Shown: positions 6,694 to 7,364 of the stretch, one piece after another
How the letters are laid out: the number at the start of each line of letters is the position of its first letter
How positions within the stretch are numbered: position 1 is the first letter of the stretch
From: Fimbriimonadaceae bacterium
GTDB taxonomy: Bacteria > Armatimonadota > Fimbriimonadia > Fimbriimonadales > Fimbriimonadaceae
NCBI GenBank assembly: GCA_020851885.1
Contig: JADZBW010000236.1
Span: 1-7,364, forward strand
Direction of reading: 5' to 3'
Length of the DNA: 7,364 bases
Position numbers and translations under genes: made by a program
The notes under the pieces: generated by a model
The model's input: only the letters and a program-made list of their open reading frames with translations
Database searches by the model: none
Told to the model about the DNA's origin: nothing

Positions 6694-7364
6694 ATGTACC
6701 TAATCGCCGCTATGCTCATCAACCCTTGGACCTTGGTTTGGTCCGATGAATTCGACGTCGATGGTCTTCCCGATCCCAAGAAGTGGACATACGAGATTGG
6801 GCACATTCGCAACAACGAGTTGCAGTACTACACGGTGGGGAAATCGGAGAATGCTCGAGTCGAGGGAGGAAACCTGGTGATCGAGTGCCGTAAAGAGGCC
6901 GATGGCCAAATCACGTCGGCCAGTCTGATCACCCTTGGCAAAGCCAGTTGGAAGTATGGGCGTTTCGAGATGCGGGCCAAGGTTCCAGCCGGAAAAGGGA
7001 ACTGGCCCGCATTCTGGATGATGGGCGCCGATCGTCCCAAGGTTGGATGGCCCCAGTGCGGAGAGATCGATATCATGGAGTACGTGGCGTTCGATCCCAA
7101 CAAAGTCCATGCAACCGTTCACTTTCCCGTCTTTGATCCGGCAAGGCCCAAGCTGAAGAACCTCTCCAAGGGAAGCAACGTCACGATCGATACCCCCGTT
7201 TCCGATGACTTCCACGTCTATGCGGTCGAATGGAGCGAGGAAAAACTCGACTTCTACTTCGATGGGAAGATGTCCTTCAGCTTCAAGAACGACGGCTCCG
7301 AATCCAATGGATTCACGGTCGACAAAGAGGTCTACCTGCTGAGGAATCTTGCCTTCGGCGGCAC
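6694..7364 (+). CDS. Glycoside hydrolase family 16, probable endo-beta-1,3-glucanase (partial, 3' end off window)
   Basis: GH16 enzymes cut beta-1,3 or mixed-linked glucans with retention; most are secreted. I translated 223 residues before the window ends. The order fits laminarinases: LVWSDEFD (14-21), LPDPKKWTYEIG (25-36), NNELQYYT (40-47), GGNLVIECRK (58-67), YGRFEMRAKVPAGKGNWPAF (88-107) and the catalytic GEIDIMEY (123-130), with nucleophile Glu124, Asp126 and acid/base Glu129. Then come VHATVHF (138-144), FHVYAVEWSEEKLDFYFDG (173-191) and the start of the LLRNLAFGG strand. The ATG at 6694 lies 2 bp after the tpiA stop, with no in-frame start upstream. It gives only a short hydrophobic stretch (YLIAAMLI) before the mature fold, too short and without a positive charge for a normal signal peptide. 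A second ATG at 6712 would remove even that. The laminarinase call over lichenase is moderate. Confidence 0.92.
   Translation, partial: MYLIAAMLINPWTLVWSDEFDVDGLPDPKKWTYEIGHIRNNELQYYTVGKSENARVEGGNLVIECRKEADGQITSASLITLGKASWKYGRFEMRAKVPAGKGNWPAFWMMGADRPKVGWPQCGEIDIMEYVAFDPNKVHATVHFPVFDPARPKLKNLSKGSNVTIDTPVSDDFHVYAVEWSEEKLDFYFDGKMSFSFKNDGSESNGFTVDKEVYLLRNLAFGG

Noticed and set aside
6700..7215. 171-residue minus-strand reading frame
   Set aside because: It is antisense to the GH16 catalytic domain, whose EIDIME motif and family order are clear.

Overview
The window is about 7.4 kb of densely coding bacterial DNA, moderately GC-rich, read from chromosomal housekeeping genes. No phage, insertion sequence, CRISPR, tRNA or rRNA was seen. 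The organism cannot be named from this alone. Split carboxyltransferase subunits, an LCP-LytR_C cell-wall protein and a secreted-type GH16 glucanase fit a free-living bacterium. The near absence of Shine-Dalgarno sites, with TATAAT-like boxes placed just before start codons, suggests a lineage rich in leaderless mRNAs. Armatimonadota (Fimbriimonadia-like) is my tentative guess and is an inference only.

Layout. Positions 1-1616 (minus strand) carry accD then accA, the two carboxyltransferase subunits of acetyl-CoA carboxylase, overlapping by 8 bp; accA runs off the left edge. Positions 1617-2015 hold the accD leader with two small palindromes, then a short zinc-ribbon reading frame on the plus strand. 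Positions 2016-3310 (plus) carry a Gfo/Idh/MocA oxidoreductase and a small DUF4190-like membrane protein, each with a -10-like box ending 6 nt before its ATG. Positions 3307-4584 (minus) carry an LCP (LytR-CpsA-Psr) cell-wall ligase, which meets the DUF4190-like gene tail to tail with interlocked stop codons.

From a 102-bp divergent region, the plus strand then reads osmC-family peroxidase, GNAT acetyltransferase, triosephosphate isomerase (tpiA) and a GH16 beta-glucanase cut by the right edge. The gaps between these four are 2-6 bp, so they probably form one transcription unit.

Functionally this is a mix of lipid synthesis (accD/accA), glycolysis (tpiA), envelope assembly (LCP), peroxide defence (OsmC) and glucan breakdown (GH16). 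I see no sign of a dedicated new system. The points most worth a second look are the leaderless-start architecture, Gly-to-Ala changes in active-site motifs of both carboxyltransferase subunits, an extra loop in triosephosphate isomerase after the catalytic His, and an unrecognised zinc-ribbon mini-gene.
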